A DNA stretch of 24,857 nucleotides from a virus, in the IMG/VR virus record IMGVR_UViG_3300005600_000076, positions 1-24,857 of that record; one strand, given 5' to 3'. This document shows positions 1 through 6,788 of the stretch, piece after piece. Below the pieces are notes generated by a model, which worked only from the letters and a program-made list of their open reading frames with translations, was not told the DNA's origin and did not search any database. Each line of letters starts with the position of its first letter. The stretch's first letter is position 1. A program made the position numbers and the translations under genes.

Positions 1-213
1 TTGCGCGAGGTTCGCGCCAGCATACTCAGCGCGAGCCGCGAGGTTTTGGGCGCTAGGGAAATATTCAATGCTAACCATTTCCCCGTCGATCATGTGACGC
101 AGCGCATAATCCGCAATGCCGTGGATGCCGATCCATATTTCAGTGGTTACATCGCCATCCGTCACAACGGTTTCCCGCTCAAACAGCCCCTTGTTCATCA
201 TCGTGTGCCGCAT
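1..213 (-). CDS. Partial minus-strand phage protein of unknown function (N-terminal 71 codons)
   Basis: An open frame reads leftward from an ATG at 213-211 to the window edge without a stop, so only the first 71 residues are visible. The start is well supported: AAGGAG (complement of 221-226) lies 7 bases upstream. The peptide begins MRHTMMNKGLFERETVV and later contains ALRHMIDGEMVSIEYFP. I recognise no domain, signal peptide or membrane segment. It is the only convincing gene on the minus strand and it diverges from the late operon, so it probably belongs to a different transcription unit, possibly an early or regulatory one (inference). A minus-strand promoter lies at 257-285. The competing + strand frame over the same bases has no ribosome site. 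Confidence 0.72.
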   Translation of the reverse strand, partial: MRHTMMNKGLFERETVVTDGDVTTEIWIGIHGIADYALRHMIDGEMVSIEYFPSAQNLAARAEYAGANLAQ

Positions 214-256
214 TTCCAGTCTCCTTATCCGCGCTTCATTGCGCTTTGGTGCTCTA

Positions 257-285
257 GATATAATCTGTCATTATGGGCTTGTCAA
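257..285 (-). promoter_or_regulatory. Sigma70-like promoter reading leftward
   Basis: On the minus strand a perfect -35 TTGACA (complement of 280-285) is followed after 17 bases by TATATC (complement of 257-262), which matches the -10 consensus at four of six positions. The downstream gene begins at 213 with a strong ribosome site. The -35 sits inside the 9-base palindrome CTTGTCAAG at 278-286, which could serve as an operator; that is speculation. Confidence 0.55.
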
Positions 286-342
286 GATAAAATATTTACA
301 TGTGGTGAAAAATAATTATTGGGCCATTGAGGTAATCTATAC

Positions 343-370
343 TTGACAGGGCGCGCGGATCAGGTACTAT
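343..370 (+). promoter_or_regulatory. Sigma70-like promoter for the late operon
   Basis: A perfect TTGACA (343-348), a 16-base spacer and TACTAT (365-370) form a good host-type promoter facing the structural genes. Transcription would start near 377, about 60 bases before the GTG at 439. Bases 214-370 are clearly richer in A+T than the coding DNA and include the palindrome AATAATTATT at 311-320. No T7-type phage promoter was noticed, so host RNA polymerase probably reads the operon (inference). Confidence 0.6.
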
Positions 371-391
371 AAGGCATAGTGATACAGTTGC

Positions 392-422
392 GGGCGGGCC
401 TTAGATGGGTGCCGCCCTTTTT
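392..422 (+). terminator. Terminator-like hairpin in the leader of the late operon
   Basis: GGGCGG (392-397) pairs with CCGCCC (412-417) and is followed at once by TTTTT (418-422), the form of an intrinsic terminator. Two further G-C pairs are possible inside the 14-base loop. It lies between the promoter at 343-370 and the first gene at 439, so it would stop most transcripts early unless it is overridden. This looks like a leader attenuator or an antitermination target. Confidence 0.6.
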
Positions 423-438
423 CGTTGAGGAGCCGAAA

Positions 439-645
439 GTGACTGACTGGGCTGCCTGGTACTTCGAAGAAGGCCCCCGGCTTAAAGAGCCGTCTCTATT
501 CGCTCAAATGGTGGACTGGTATCGCCAGAACCCCACGAAGAAGCACCCGCGCCGCCTAGACAGCTCTTTCACAAGGGAAATGGCAGACAGGGCCGAACAA
601 TGGGCATGGCGCGAAAAATGGCTAAACGCATCAAAGGTCCAATGA
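439..645 (+). CDS. Small hypothetical protein, first gene of the late operon
   Basis: A 68-residue protein rich in Trp and charged residues, starting MTDWAAWYFEEGPRLKEP. I chose the GTG at 439 because GAGGAG (427-432) lies 6 bases upstream. An in-frame GTG at 379 would place the coding region over the promoter's start point and through the leader hairpin, so it is unlikely. The stop TGA overlaps the ATG of the terminase small subunit candidate (ATGA, 642-645), implying translational coupling. No family is recognised. The size and place directly before terS fit a small DNA-binding or packaging accessory protein, but the sequence does not show this. Confidence 0.6.
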   Translation: MTDWAAWYFEEGPRLKEPSLFAQMVDWYRQNPTKKHPRRLDSSFTREMADRAEQWAWREKWLNASKVQ

Positions 646-1121
646 CTGACACAAAGCACATAAGCAAGCTCACTCCCAAGCAAGAGATCCTCGCCGCCGC
701 AAGGGCAAGCGGTAAGACATACGAGGAATGCGCCCAAGAGGCGGCCTATTCTTCAAAAGGGAACGCCTGTAGGGCCGTGAATACGAATGAAAACGTTCAA
801 GCCCGTATAGGTGAACATCTGGTAGACGGTATGAAGGCCAAGGATCTATCCCCTGAATGGGTCCTAGAACGGCTTATAGACTTGGCTAACGGAGATAAGG
901 TCAAAGACGGGGCACTAGTACGGACACTAGAGCTGTTGGGGAAGACTGACCGTGGAGGGGCCCTCTTTAGTGATCGCGTCAAAACAGAGGTGACCGACCC
1001 TCGCCAGGCTCTCGAAGAGGGGGCCGCCATCATCACCAAGTGGGCTGAAGATCACAACGTTGAGGCGAACAGGGCCGATGTGATGCTCTGGATCATGGGG
1101 CAGTACGGTATAAGCCCTTGA
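642..1121 (+). CDS. terS: Terminase small subunit (candidate)
   Basis: This 159-residue protein probably recognises phage DNA and hands it to the large terminase for packaging. After MTDTKHISKLTPKQEILAAA the N-terminal third has a helix-turn-helix-like region (about residues 10-50, with TYEECAQEAAYSS). The middle contains ALVRTLELLGKTDRGGALFS (about 90-110). The LELLGK...LFSDRV pattern is common in small terminase subunits, where a helix leads into the oligomerisation region. I chose ATG 642 because it overlaps the previous stop (ATGA) and AAAGG lies just upstream; the frame stays open to an ATG at 600, but that lies inside the previous gene. The large subunit is more than 7 kb downstream, an unusual separation. 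Identification rests on pattern and context, not on a diagnostic catalytic motif. Confidence 0.65.
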   Translation: MTDTKHISKLTPKQEILAAARASGKTYEECAQEAAYSSKGNACRAVNTNENVQARIGEHLVDGMKAKDLSPEWVLERLIDLANGDKVKDGALVRTLELLGKTDRGGALFSDRVKTEVTDPRQALEEGAAIITKWAEDHNVEANRADVMLWIMGQYGISP

Positions 1122-1363
1122 TTCCGTTGGCATGCAGTGCAGTATTTCCCATAAGAGTAATTATGCGCACACCGTGAATGGCTGAATGCCTGGGGTATGA
1201 AGATGGACCCCCGGCCCACCCCCAAGGGTGTCTCGGTATATGCGTATTGGTGTATTTTCATCCAGCCCCTTTTGAAACCACAACCCTTTAGTGCACCGAT
1301 TGATTTGAGTGCCTGAAAACACGGGGTTTTACCCACTTCTAGTTGAAACGAGGTCTGATTCCC
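1122..1363 (+). other. Gene-poor gap with one doubtful 39-codon frame
   Basis: No convincing gene is visible here. A 39-residue + strand frame at 1197-1316 starts MKMDPRPTPKGVSVYAYW with GGGG just before the ATG; it could be a tiny gene but nothing supports it. CACCC/GGGTG (1217-1230) can form a 5-bp hairpin without a T tract, and AAAAC/GTTTT flank 1321-1325. Neither is a convincing terminator. No good promoter was found. The gap marks the left border of the accessory block. Confidence 0.3.
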
Positions 1364-1546
1364 ATGATTGGAGCGATGCACCCCAAGGGGGTTAAGCCGA
1401 AGAAGCAGCGGCAGTGGGCTCAGGGGAACTATGGCCGGGGCGGTCCTGTTCGTGCTGAGCGTGATCCCGATCCTGTTGAGGCAGACACACCTGCGGTAAA
1501 GCGCGGGCTTTCTGACATTTTGAAACATCTGACGAAGGTTAAGTAG
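1364..1546 (+). CDS. Small basic hypothetical protein
   Basis: A 60-residue protein, rich in Lys, Arg, Gly and Pro in its first half (HPKGVKPKKQRQWAQGNYG) and ending KRGLSDILKHLTKVK. The reading frame is open from a TTG at 1343, but the ATG at 1364 has GAGG (1350-1353) 10 bases upstream and is the simpler start; ATG 1376 is also possible. The next gene's ATG follows the TAG directly, so the two are probably co-translated. The basic, probably disordered sequence resembles small nucleic-acid-binding or structural accessory proteins, but no family is recognised. Confidence 0.55.
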   Translation: MIGAMHPKGVKPKKQRQWAQGNYGRGGPVRAERDPDPVEADTPAVKRGLSDILKHLTKVK

Positions 1547-1849
1547 ATGGCGACACTTTTCATCACCGAATGCGAGAGCATGGGGCTTGACGCGGACGGG
1601 TTCGAGATCCAGGCCCTGAAGATGCCTCCGATTGCGGAGCAGGCTGTATCGTTCTCGTCCTCCACGGCATCGGCGGCATTTAACGACCGCACACGCGTTG
1701 TAATGCTTTTATCCACGGCGGCTGCGAATATCTCGTTTGGCGCGTCACCGACGGCCACAGCGTCCACCACGGCCATTCCTGGGGAGGTTCCGCTTTTCTT
1801 CACGATCCCTGCGGGGGCTTCGATGAAGGTGGCGGCGGTTACTCGATAG
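1547..1849 (+). CDS. Small phage structural-type protein, unknown
   Basis: A 100-residue, Ala/Ser/Thr-rich, probably beta-structured protein beginning MATLFITECESMGLDADG and ending with VPLFFTIPAGASMKVAAVTR. The final IPAGASMKVAAV stretch resembles the ends of small beta-sandwich or decoration proteins found near tail genes. AAGG (1535-1538) lies 8 bases before the ATG. Stop and start are adjacent with the neighbours on both sides, so it sits in a translationally coupled group (1364-2005) feeding into the fibre gene. A minor virion or fibre-associated role is likely from context; the sequence alone does not prove it. Confidence 0.6.
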   Translation: MATLFITECESMGLDADGFEIQALKMPPIAEQAVSFSSSTASAAFNDRTRVVMLLSTAAANISFGASPTATASTTAIPGEVPLFFTIPAGASMKVAAVTR

Positions 1850-2005
1850 ATGCCTGAACTTGTAAAGCCGACGAAACAGATGGTGCCTGACGGCGCTGGT
1901 ACTGTTCCGAGCGGCCCCCCTGCCGATGAATATATTTTGCTTGAGACGGGTGATTACCTTCTTTTGGAAACCGGCGACAAGGTTGTGAAGGAGACGGGAG
2001 CTTAA
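1850..2005 (+). CDS. 51-residue protein with an internal LLETGD repeat
   Basis: A short gene between 1547-1849 and the fibre gene. Its ATG directly follows the previous TAG, and its TAA directly precedes the TTG start of the fibre. The peptide begins MPELVKPTKQMVPDGAG and its second half contains LLETGDYLLLETGDKVV followed by KETGA, a short periodic beta-like repeat. The repeat copies use different codons (for example GAG ACG GGT against GAA ACC GGC), so the pattern is kept at protein level. Such ILLETGD-type repeats occur in small phage proteins near tail genes (recollection). The exact stop/start spacing and frame make it a believable gene; its role is unknown. Confidence 0.62.
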   Translation: MPELVKPTKQMVPDGAGTVPSGPPADEYILLETGDYLLLETGDKVVKETGA

Positions 2006-5000
2006 TTGGCTGACCAGAAAATTACGGCGCTGACGGCTGACGCGTCGCCCAGTTCTGACGATCTTTTCATCACCGTCAATGATCCCGGAGGCACCCCCGC
2101 TAACAGAAAAGTGACCTTCGCTTCGATGGAAGCGGCGCTTGCTATCGCGAGTATGTCCGACGCGTCTGATTTCGCGACGGTCGCTACCCTTGCCTCCACA
2201 TCGAATGGCGACGGGGCATCTCTTATCGGGGTTGAAGATTCCGGTGGGCTGATTACCGCGACCACCGTTGAGGGCGCTCTGGCGGAAAACCGAGCGGCTA
2301 TCGACGCACTTGAGGCGGCTGGCTATATTACAGCCACCCTCACGGATGAAGAAGTCCAGGATATTGTTGGCGCGATGTTCTCGGGCAATACCGAGACGCT
2401 TGTCACCGTCACTTATCAGGACGCGGACGGCACCGTTGATGTCGTCGTTGATAACGATCTCGCGAACTATTCGAACTCAAATTCCGGGTTTTCTGTTGCT
2501 TCCGATCTTGCGTCTACATCGAACGGTAATGGCGCGTCCCTCATCGGTATCGAGGATGCGGGCACGCTTATTACGGCAACGACTGTCGAAGGGGCCTTGG
2601 CTGAGAACCGCGCTGCCATTGATGCACTGGAGGCTGCGAACTATATCACGGATGTAACGGGCGATAATCTTTCCGCCCTCGCTGATGTGACCATCTCTGC
2701 CATCGACTCGGGTGAACTCCTCAAGTGGGGTGGCTCCGGTTGGGTGAATAACACCCTTGCCGAAGCGGGGATTGCCGCTGCATCGCATAACCACTCGGCA
2801 TCCGAAATTACATCCGGCACGCTCGCGCATGAGCGCGGCGGCCTTGAGGCTGATGTTTCTGCTTATGACGGGCTCGTCAAGATTTCAGGCGGCGCGACAA
2901 GCGCTGTTACCGATAATTCATCGAATTGGGATACGGCCTACGGTTGGGGCGATCACTCTACGGCAGGATACGTTCCTGACACCCGGCAAGTTATTGCGGG
3001 GGACGGCCTTTCCGATGGTGGTGCGCTCTCCGGCAATGTGACGCTCAACCTCGATATTTTTGGGCAGACCGAGAACGCGAGCCCCGCATCCGGTGATTTT
3101 GTTATTGTCGAGAACTCGGCTGGCGGGACCGTCCGCAAGGTTCAGCTCGGGAATCTCCCCGGGTCAGGGGCGAATCTTTCGGGCCTTGGCGATGTCACCA
3201 TCACGGGGCCGTCATCAGGCGATCTCCTGAAATACAATGGTTCCGCGTGGGTGGACCAGAGCCTGTCAGAACTTGATCTCCCCACACTGACGAACCTCGC
3301 CTCAACGTCAAATGGCGTCGGGGCCTCGTTAATCGGTATCGAGGATTCAGGGACACTTATCACAGCCACGACGGTTGAAGGCGCTCTCGCGGAAAACAGA
3401 GCCGCCATTGATGCGATTGAAGCCGACTATCTCACAAGTTCCGGTATCGGGTCGACCATTCAGGGCTTTGACGCGGGCCTCGCCTATCTCGATGGGCTTG
3501 ATTTTACGGATGAGGCCACATTTAAGGCGGGGGTTAACCTCGAAGCGGGGACGGATTTCTATTCTGTCTCCGGTGCCGACGCTGCATTCCAGGCCCTTGA
3601 TGCTGATCTGACGGCCATTGCGGGCCTCTCCAGCGCCGATGGTAACTTCATTGTCGGGTCTGCTACCGGGTGGGTGGCGGAAAGCGGGGACACGGCTCTT
3701 GCGTCCCTCGGCCTGACCGCAAACGGAACATCGCTCGTCAAGGCGGCGAACTACGCCGCGATGCGGACTTTGCTCGACCTCGAAGCAGGCACTGACTTCT
3801 ATAGTATTTCTGGCGCTGACGCAGCGTTTCAGCCACTCGACTCCGATCTTACGGCGGTTGCCGCCCTCACAACCACGGCAGCGGGGCTCACGGTACTGGA
3901 GTTCGCTGATCCGGGTGCTGACCGCATTCTGGCGTGGGATGATACAGCGGGGGCCGCTGGGCCGATTGCGCTGGCTGACCTTACGGACGAAGCATCCCCG
4001 GCAACAGGTGATTACCTTCTCATCTATGGCGCTGAAGGTGATCTCAGAAAAGCCGATTGGAGCACGCTCCCGAGCGCGGGCGGCGGGCTGACAGATATTG
4101 TCGATGATACGAGCCCCCAATTAGGTGGCGATCTCGACACAAACGGCAGCGATATTGTTGCGGGCAACGGCGACGGGCTTCTGACTGGGACAACCGCAGG
4201 CAACACGCTACTTCTCGGGGCCTATGATGTTGACGGAACGTCCTATAAAACGTTCGCGACTCTGACGGCGAACAACACGCCGACAATGAATTTGGATACT
4301 GCTGTCACGATTGATGGCAAAACAGTTCTCCGAGATTCAACGCCGCTCAATAACGCTGTTCCGGTTCAGTCCGGGTCGGATGGGTCAATCCTCAGTTCTA
4401 CGCAGCTCTCATTCACCACTAGCGGCGGCCTGTTCTCGCGCGCGCAGACCACGGAAACCACTACGGTTCAGCCGGGCGCTACAATTGCGCACGACACGAG
4501 CGGTACGGCAGCGGCTGGGTTTGGTGTCAGTCTTATCGCTCAGGCGGAAAATGCTGGTGGGTCTGTTCATGAAATCGGTACGCTCGAATGGGAATGGACA
4601 ACTCCGACAGCATCATCTGAGGTCTCCGACCTTGTAGGTTATATCTATGAAGGCGGCGCGAAGACAGAAGCATTCCGCGTCGATACGTCCGCCAACCAAT
4701 TTGATCTTCCTTCGGGGTGGGCTTTCGCGGTAAATGGCACCCCTATTGGCGGTGGTGGGCTTTCCAATATCGTTGAGGACACCACGCCGCAGCTTGGCGG
4801 CGATCTGGACCTCAATGGCAATGTCATCACGGGCCTTGAAATTGGCACTGACGTTCAAGCCTACGATGCCGATCTTGACACATGGGCGACACTAACTCCG
4901 AGCGCCAATGCCCAGAGCCTCGTCACGGCGGCGGACTACGCGGCTATGCGGGCGCTTCTGGACCTAGAGGCCGGAACCGATTTCTACAGCATTAGTGCCG

Positions 5001-5842
5001 CAGATGCAGCGTTCCAGCCTCTTGACTCTGATCTGACATCTTGGGCGGGTGTGACGCGGGCGGCGGGCTTCGATACCTTCGCGGCAACACCATCCAGCGC
5101 CAATCTGGCGTCCCTTGTCACAGGTGAAACTGGCTCCGGCGCTCTAGTGTTTGGAACTTCCCCGGCACTCACAACACCTGACCTAGGGACACCCTCAGCA
5201 CTCACACTTACGAACGCCACGGGGCTTCCGGTTTCAACGGGTGTTTCTGGACTTGGCACGGGCGTTGCGACATTGCTTGGAACGCCAACCGAGGCGAATT
5301 TTCAGGCGGCGCTTTCTGATGGGGTATTCCGCACTGCCGGCACGGAAACTATCTGGATGCCTGCCTCTGCCATGACAGCGCGGACGACTTCTGGCGCTGC
5401 TACTGGTTCGGCAGAAACCACCACGAACAAGGTCATGGTCGAAACCCTCGACTTTGACACGGCGGCGGACGAGTTCGCTCAATTCTCGGTGGCATTCCCT
5501 AAATCATGGAACGGCGGAACCGTTACGGCCCAATTCTTCTGGTCGAATGCTTCTGGCACAGGGACCGTGGCATGGGCAATTCAAGGCATGGCGCTGGCCG
5601 ACAGTGATGTTCTCGACACGGCATTCGGCACCGCCGTTGTCACCACCGATACCGTAACGACAGCAGGCGACCTGATGGTCAGCGCGGCTTCTACTGCTGT
5701 GACCATCGCGGGGACACCCGGCGATGACGAGCTTGTTTACTTCCAGGTCTATCGGGATGTGAGCGCGGATACGTTAGGCGTCGATGCACGTCTGCACGGT
5801 GTCAAGCTGTTCTACACGACCGATGCCGCAAACGATGATTAG
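2006..5842 (+). CDS. Large repeat-rich tail fibre protein
   Basis: A 1278-residue fibre probably used for host attachment. The N-terminus MADQKITALTADASPSSDDL is typical of phage fibre starts. Three near-identical 47-48-residue repeats (LASTSNG...AIDAL) lie at residues 62-109, 168-215 and 431-477. Three LEAGTDFYS repeats lie at 512-536, 592-616 and 987-1011. SPxSGD segments recur, and the common fibre motif DxTPQLGGDLD occurs near residues 700-711 and again near 924-936. The last 170 or so residues, from TIWMPASAMTARTTSG, form a non-repetitive beta-rich end, a likely head or receptor-binding domain. TTG 2006 is the only possible start near the N-terminus because an in-frame TAA lies immediately before it; GGGAG and AAGGAG lie upstream. 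No chaperone or enzyme motif was seen. Confidence 0.85.
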   Translation: MADQKITALTADASPSSDDLFITVNDPGGTPANRKVTFASMEAALAIASMSDASDFATVATLASTSNGDGASLIGVEDSGGLITATTVEGALAENRAAIDALEAAGYITATLTDEEVQDIVGAMFSGNTETLVTVTYQDADGTVDVVVDNDLANYSNSNSGFSVASDLASTSNGNGASLIGIEDAGTLITATTVEGALAENRAAIDALEAANYITDVTGDNLSALADVTISAIDSGELLKWGGSGWVNNTLAEAGIAAASHNHSASEITSGTLAHERGGLEADVSAYDGLVKISGGATSAVTDNSSNWDTAYGWGDHSTAGYVPDTRQVIAGDGLSDGGALSGNVTLNLDIFGQTENASPASGDFVIVENSAGGTVRKVQLGNLPGSGANLSGLGDVTITGPSSGDLLKYNGSAWVDQSLSELDLPTLTNLASTSNGVGASLIGIEDSGTLITATTVEGALAENRAAIDAIEADYLTSSGIGSTIQGFDAGLAYLDGLDFTDEATFKAGVNLEAGTDFYSVSGADAAFQALDADLTAIAGLSSADGNFIVGSATGWVAESGDTALASLGLTANGTSLVKAANYAAMRTLLDLEAGTDFYSISGADAAFQPLDSDLTAVAALTTTAAGLTVLEFADPGADRILAWDDTAGAAGPIALADLTDEASPATGDYLLIYGAEGDLRKADWSTLPSAGGGLTDIVDDTSPQLGGDLDTNGSDIVAGNGDGLLTGTTAGNTLLLGAYDVDGTSYKTFATLTANNTPTMNLDTAVTIDGKTVLRDSTPLNNAVPVQSGSDGSILSSTQLSFTTSGGLFSRAQTTETTTVQPGATIAHDTSGTAAAGFGVSLIAQAENAGGSVHEIGTLEWEWTTPTASSEVSDLVGYIYEGGAKTEAFRVDTSANQFDLPSGWAFAVNGTPIGGGGLSNIVEDTTPQLGGDLDLNGNVITGLEIGTDVQAYDADLDTWATLTPSANAQSLVTAADYAAMRALLDLEAGTDFYSISAADAAFQPLDSDLTSWAGVTRAAGFDTFAATPSSANLASLVTGETGSGALVFGTSPALTTPDLGTPSALTLTNATGLPVSTGVSGLGTGVATLLGTPTEANFQAALSDGVFRTAGTETIWMPASAMTARTTSGAATGSAETTTNKVMVETLDFDTAADEFAQFSVAFPKSWNGGTVTAQFFWSNASGTGTVAWAIQGMALADSDVLDTAFGTAVVTTDTVTTAGDLMVSAASTAVTIAGTPGDDELVYFQVYRDVSADTLGVDARLHGVKLFYTTDAANDD
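2189..3436 (+). repeat. Three copies of a 48-residue fibre repeat (family A)
   Basis: Copies at 2189-2332, 2507-2650 and 3296-3436 encode LASTSNGxGASLIGxED followed by LITATTVEGALAENRAAIDA. The proteins are nearly identical but the codons differ widely, so selection keeps the protein rather than the DNA. They look like trimeric shaft or coiled segments of the fibre. Confidence 0.85.
3539..5038 (+). repeat. Three copies of the LEAGTDFYS fibre repeat (family B)
   Basis: Copies at 3539-3613, 3779-3853 and 4964-5038 encode LEAGTDFYSxSxADAAFQxL. The first two are exactly 80 residues apart. Copies two and three are each preceded by a shared YAAMRxLLD segment, so the duplicated unit is longer than the core. 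Synonymous differences again show conservation at protein level. Confidence 0.8.
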
Positions 5843-5850
5843 AGGCTGAT

Positions 5851-6099
5851 ATGGCTACCATTACGATTACGAGCCCCAATGTAACAAAGTCCTTCTCGCT
5901 CGATGCGGCGCAAGTCACGCGCCTGCTCGATTACGCGGGCTATGCGCTAGGCCCGGACGCGACCAATCTTGAGAAAGAGGAGTGGGTTGTCCGCCGCTTC
6001 TTTGTCCTGATGCGCGATGACCTGAAAACTCACGAGGATCAGCAGGGCTACAAGACGGTACGGGAAACGAACGCAAAGCTGCCCGTCACGGAGGTCTGA
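5851..6099 (+). CDS. Small hypothetical tail-associated protein
   Basis: An 82-residue protein beginning MATITITSPNVTKSFSLDAA, with a beta-like N-terminus and a charged helical second half (EEWVVRRFFVLMRDDLKTHE). GAGG lies upstream of the ATG, only 8 bases after the fibre stop, and its own TGA overlaps the next ATG (TGATG, 6097-6101). The compact helical part and the place directly after the fibre would suit a small fibre-assembly or attachment partner, but no family is recognised and this is inference from position. Confidence 0.6.
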   Translation: MATITITSPNVTKSFSLDAAQVTRLLDYAGYALGPDATNLEKEEWVVRRFFVLMRDDLKTHEDQQGYKTVRETNAKLPVTEV

Positions 6100-6788
6100 T
6101 GCCTCTTACAACCACAAACCTTGTTGGCTTTGGGGGAAAGCGTGCCGCCGCTGGTGGTGGGGGTGCCGACCTTACATTTATTGGCAGCACCACAAATTCC
6201 GGCACGGGCTACAGCGTCTCATTCCACGGGTCTGCTGCCGCTGGCGACCTCGCAATTATGGCGGAATGCTTTGACGACGCCACGGCGTTGACGGGAACGA
6301 CAGCCACAGCCCCGACAGGGTGGTCAGTTTTCGATGATACGGTTACGACAAGTGTGAACTATCGCGCTTCGAAAGACCAACAGGTCGGCGTTTATTACAA
6401 GGTCCTGACATCGGGTGATATCTCCACGGGGAGCGTTACGTCACAGATCACCGCAGGCGGCGATGTTCTTCTTGGTATGGCGTGTCAAATATGGAGGCCC
6501 GCCAGCACGCCCACGGTCAGCACGCAGGAAGTTACAAACTCCGTCATCTCTGACACGAGCGTTACGTCCTCAAGTGGTACGCCGCCCTGTATAGTGGTGG
6601 GAGCGGTGGCGGGGTCTTTTGGGGGGGCTTACACTCCTGCCTTCGACCAAGTTGCAGAGGTTGCGAACAACGTCGCGCTCGGCGCGACATTCTATGATGC
6701 GTCACCGCTGGATCAGACGGTTGAGGACAATGGGACGACCACTGACGAAAACAACTTCGCGATTTATGCAAACCTGAGCTTCGCATGA
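6099..6788 (+). CDS. Beta-rich structural protein, probable tail or receptor-binding component
   Basis: A 229-residue protein rich in Thr, Ser, Gly and Ala with almost no Lys. It starts MPLTTTNLVGFGGKRAAAGGGG, where a Gly-rich linker (about residues 12-22) leads into a beta-sandwich-like body containing LAIMAECFDD, APTGWSVFDD and VGVYYKVLTSGD. The APTGW followed by a YYK strand is a pattern seen in phage tail and surface lectin-like domains. It overlaps its neighbours at both ends (TGATG at 6097-6101, ATGA at 6785-6788). It probably forms part of the adsorption apparatus with the fibre gene upstream. No catalytic motif is seen. Confidence 0.6.
   Translation: MPLTTTNLVGFGGKRAAAGGGGADLTFIGSTTNSGTGYSVSFHGSAAAGDLAIMAECFDDATALTGTTATAPTGWSVFDDTVTTSVNYRASKDQQVGVYYKVLTSGDISTGSVTSQITAGGDVLLGMACQIWRPASTPTVSTQEVTNSVISDTSVTSSSGTPPCIVVGAVAGSFGGAYTPAFDQVAEVANNVALGATFYDASPLDQTVEDNGTTTDENNFAIYANLSFA

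Noticed and set aside
1-315. A + strand frame of 104 codons at the left edge
   Set aside because: It starts with TTG at the edge without a ribosome site, spans the AT-rich promoter region and is antisense to the better supported minus-strand gene.
1052-1528. A 158-codon minus-strand frame over the gap after terS
   Set aside because: Composition (Cys, Arg, Ser, Pro-rich, no domain) is like a shadow frame, and it overlaps two + strand genes at its ends. No promoter or ribosome site was seen.
2189-3436. Spaced repeats that could be mistaken for a CRISPR array
   Set aside because: The repeats are coding, vary at synonymous sites and are unevenly spaced; no cas genes are present.
3347-4120. A 257-codon minus-strand frame inside the fibre gene
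   Set aside because: It is a long antisense shadow of the repetitive fibre sequence, with Arg/Cys-rich composition and no start signals.
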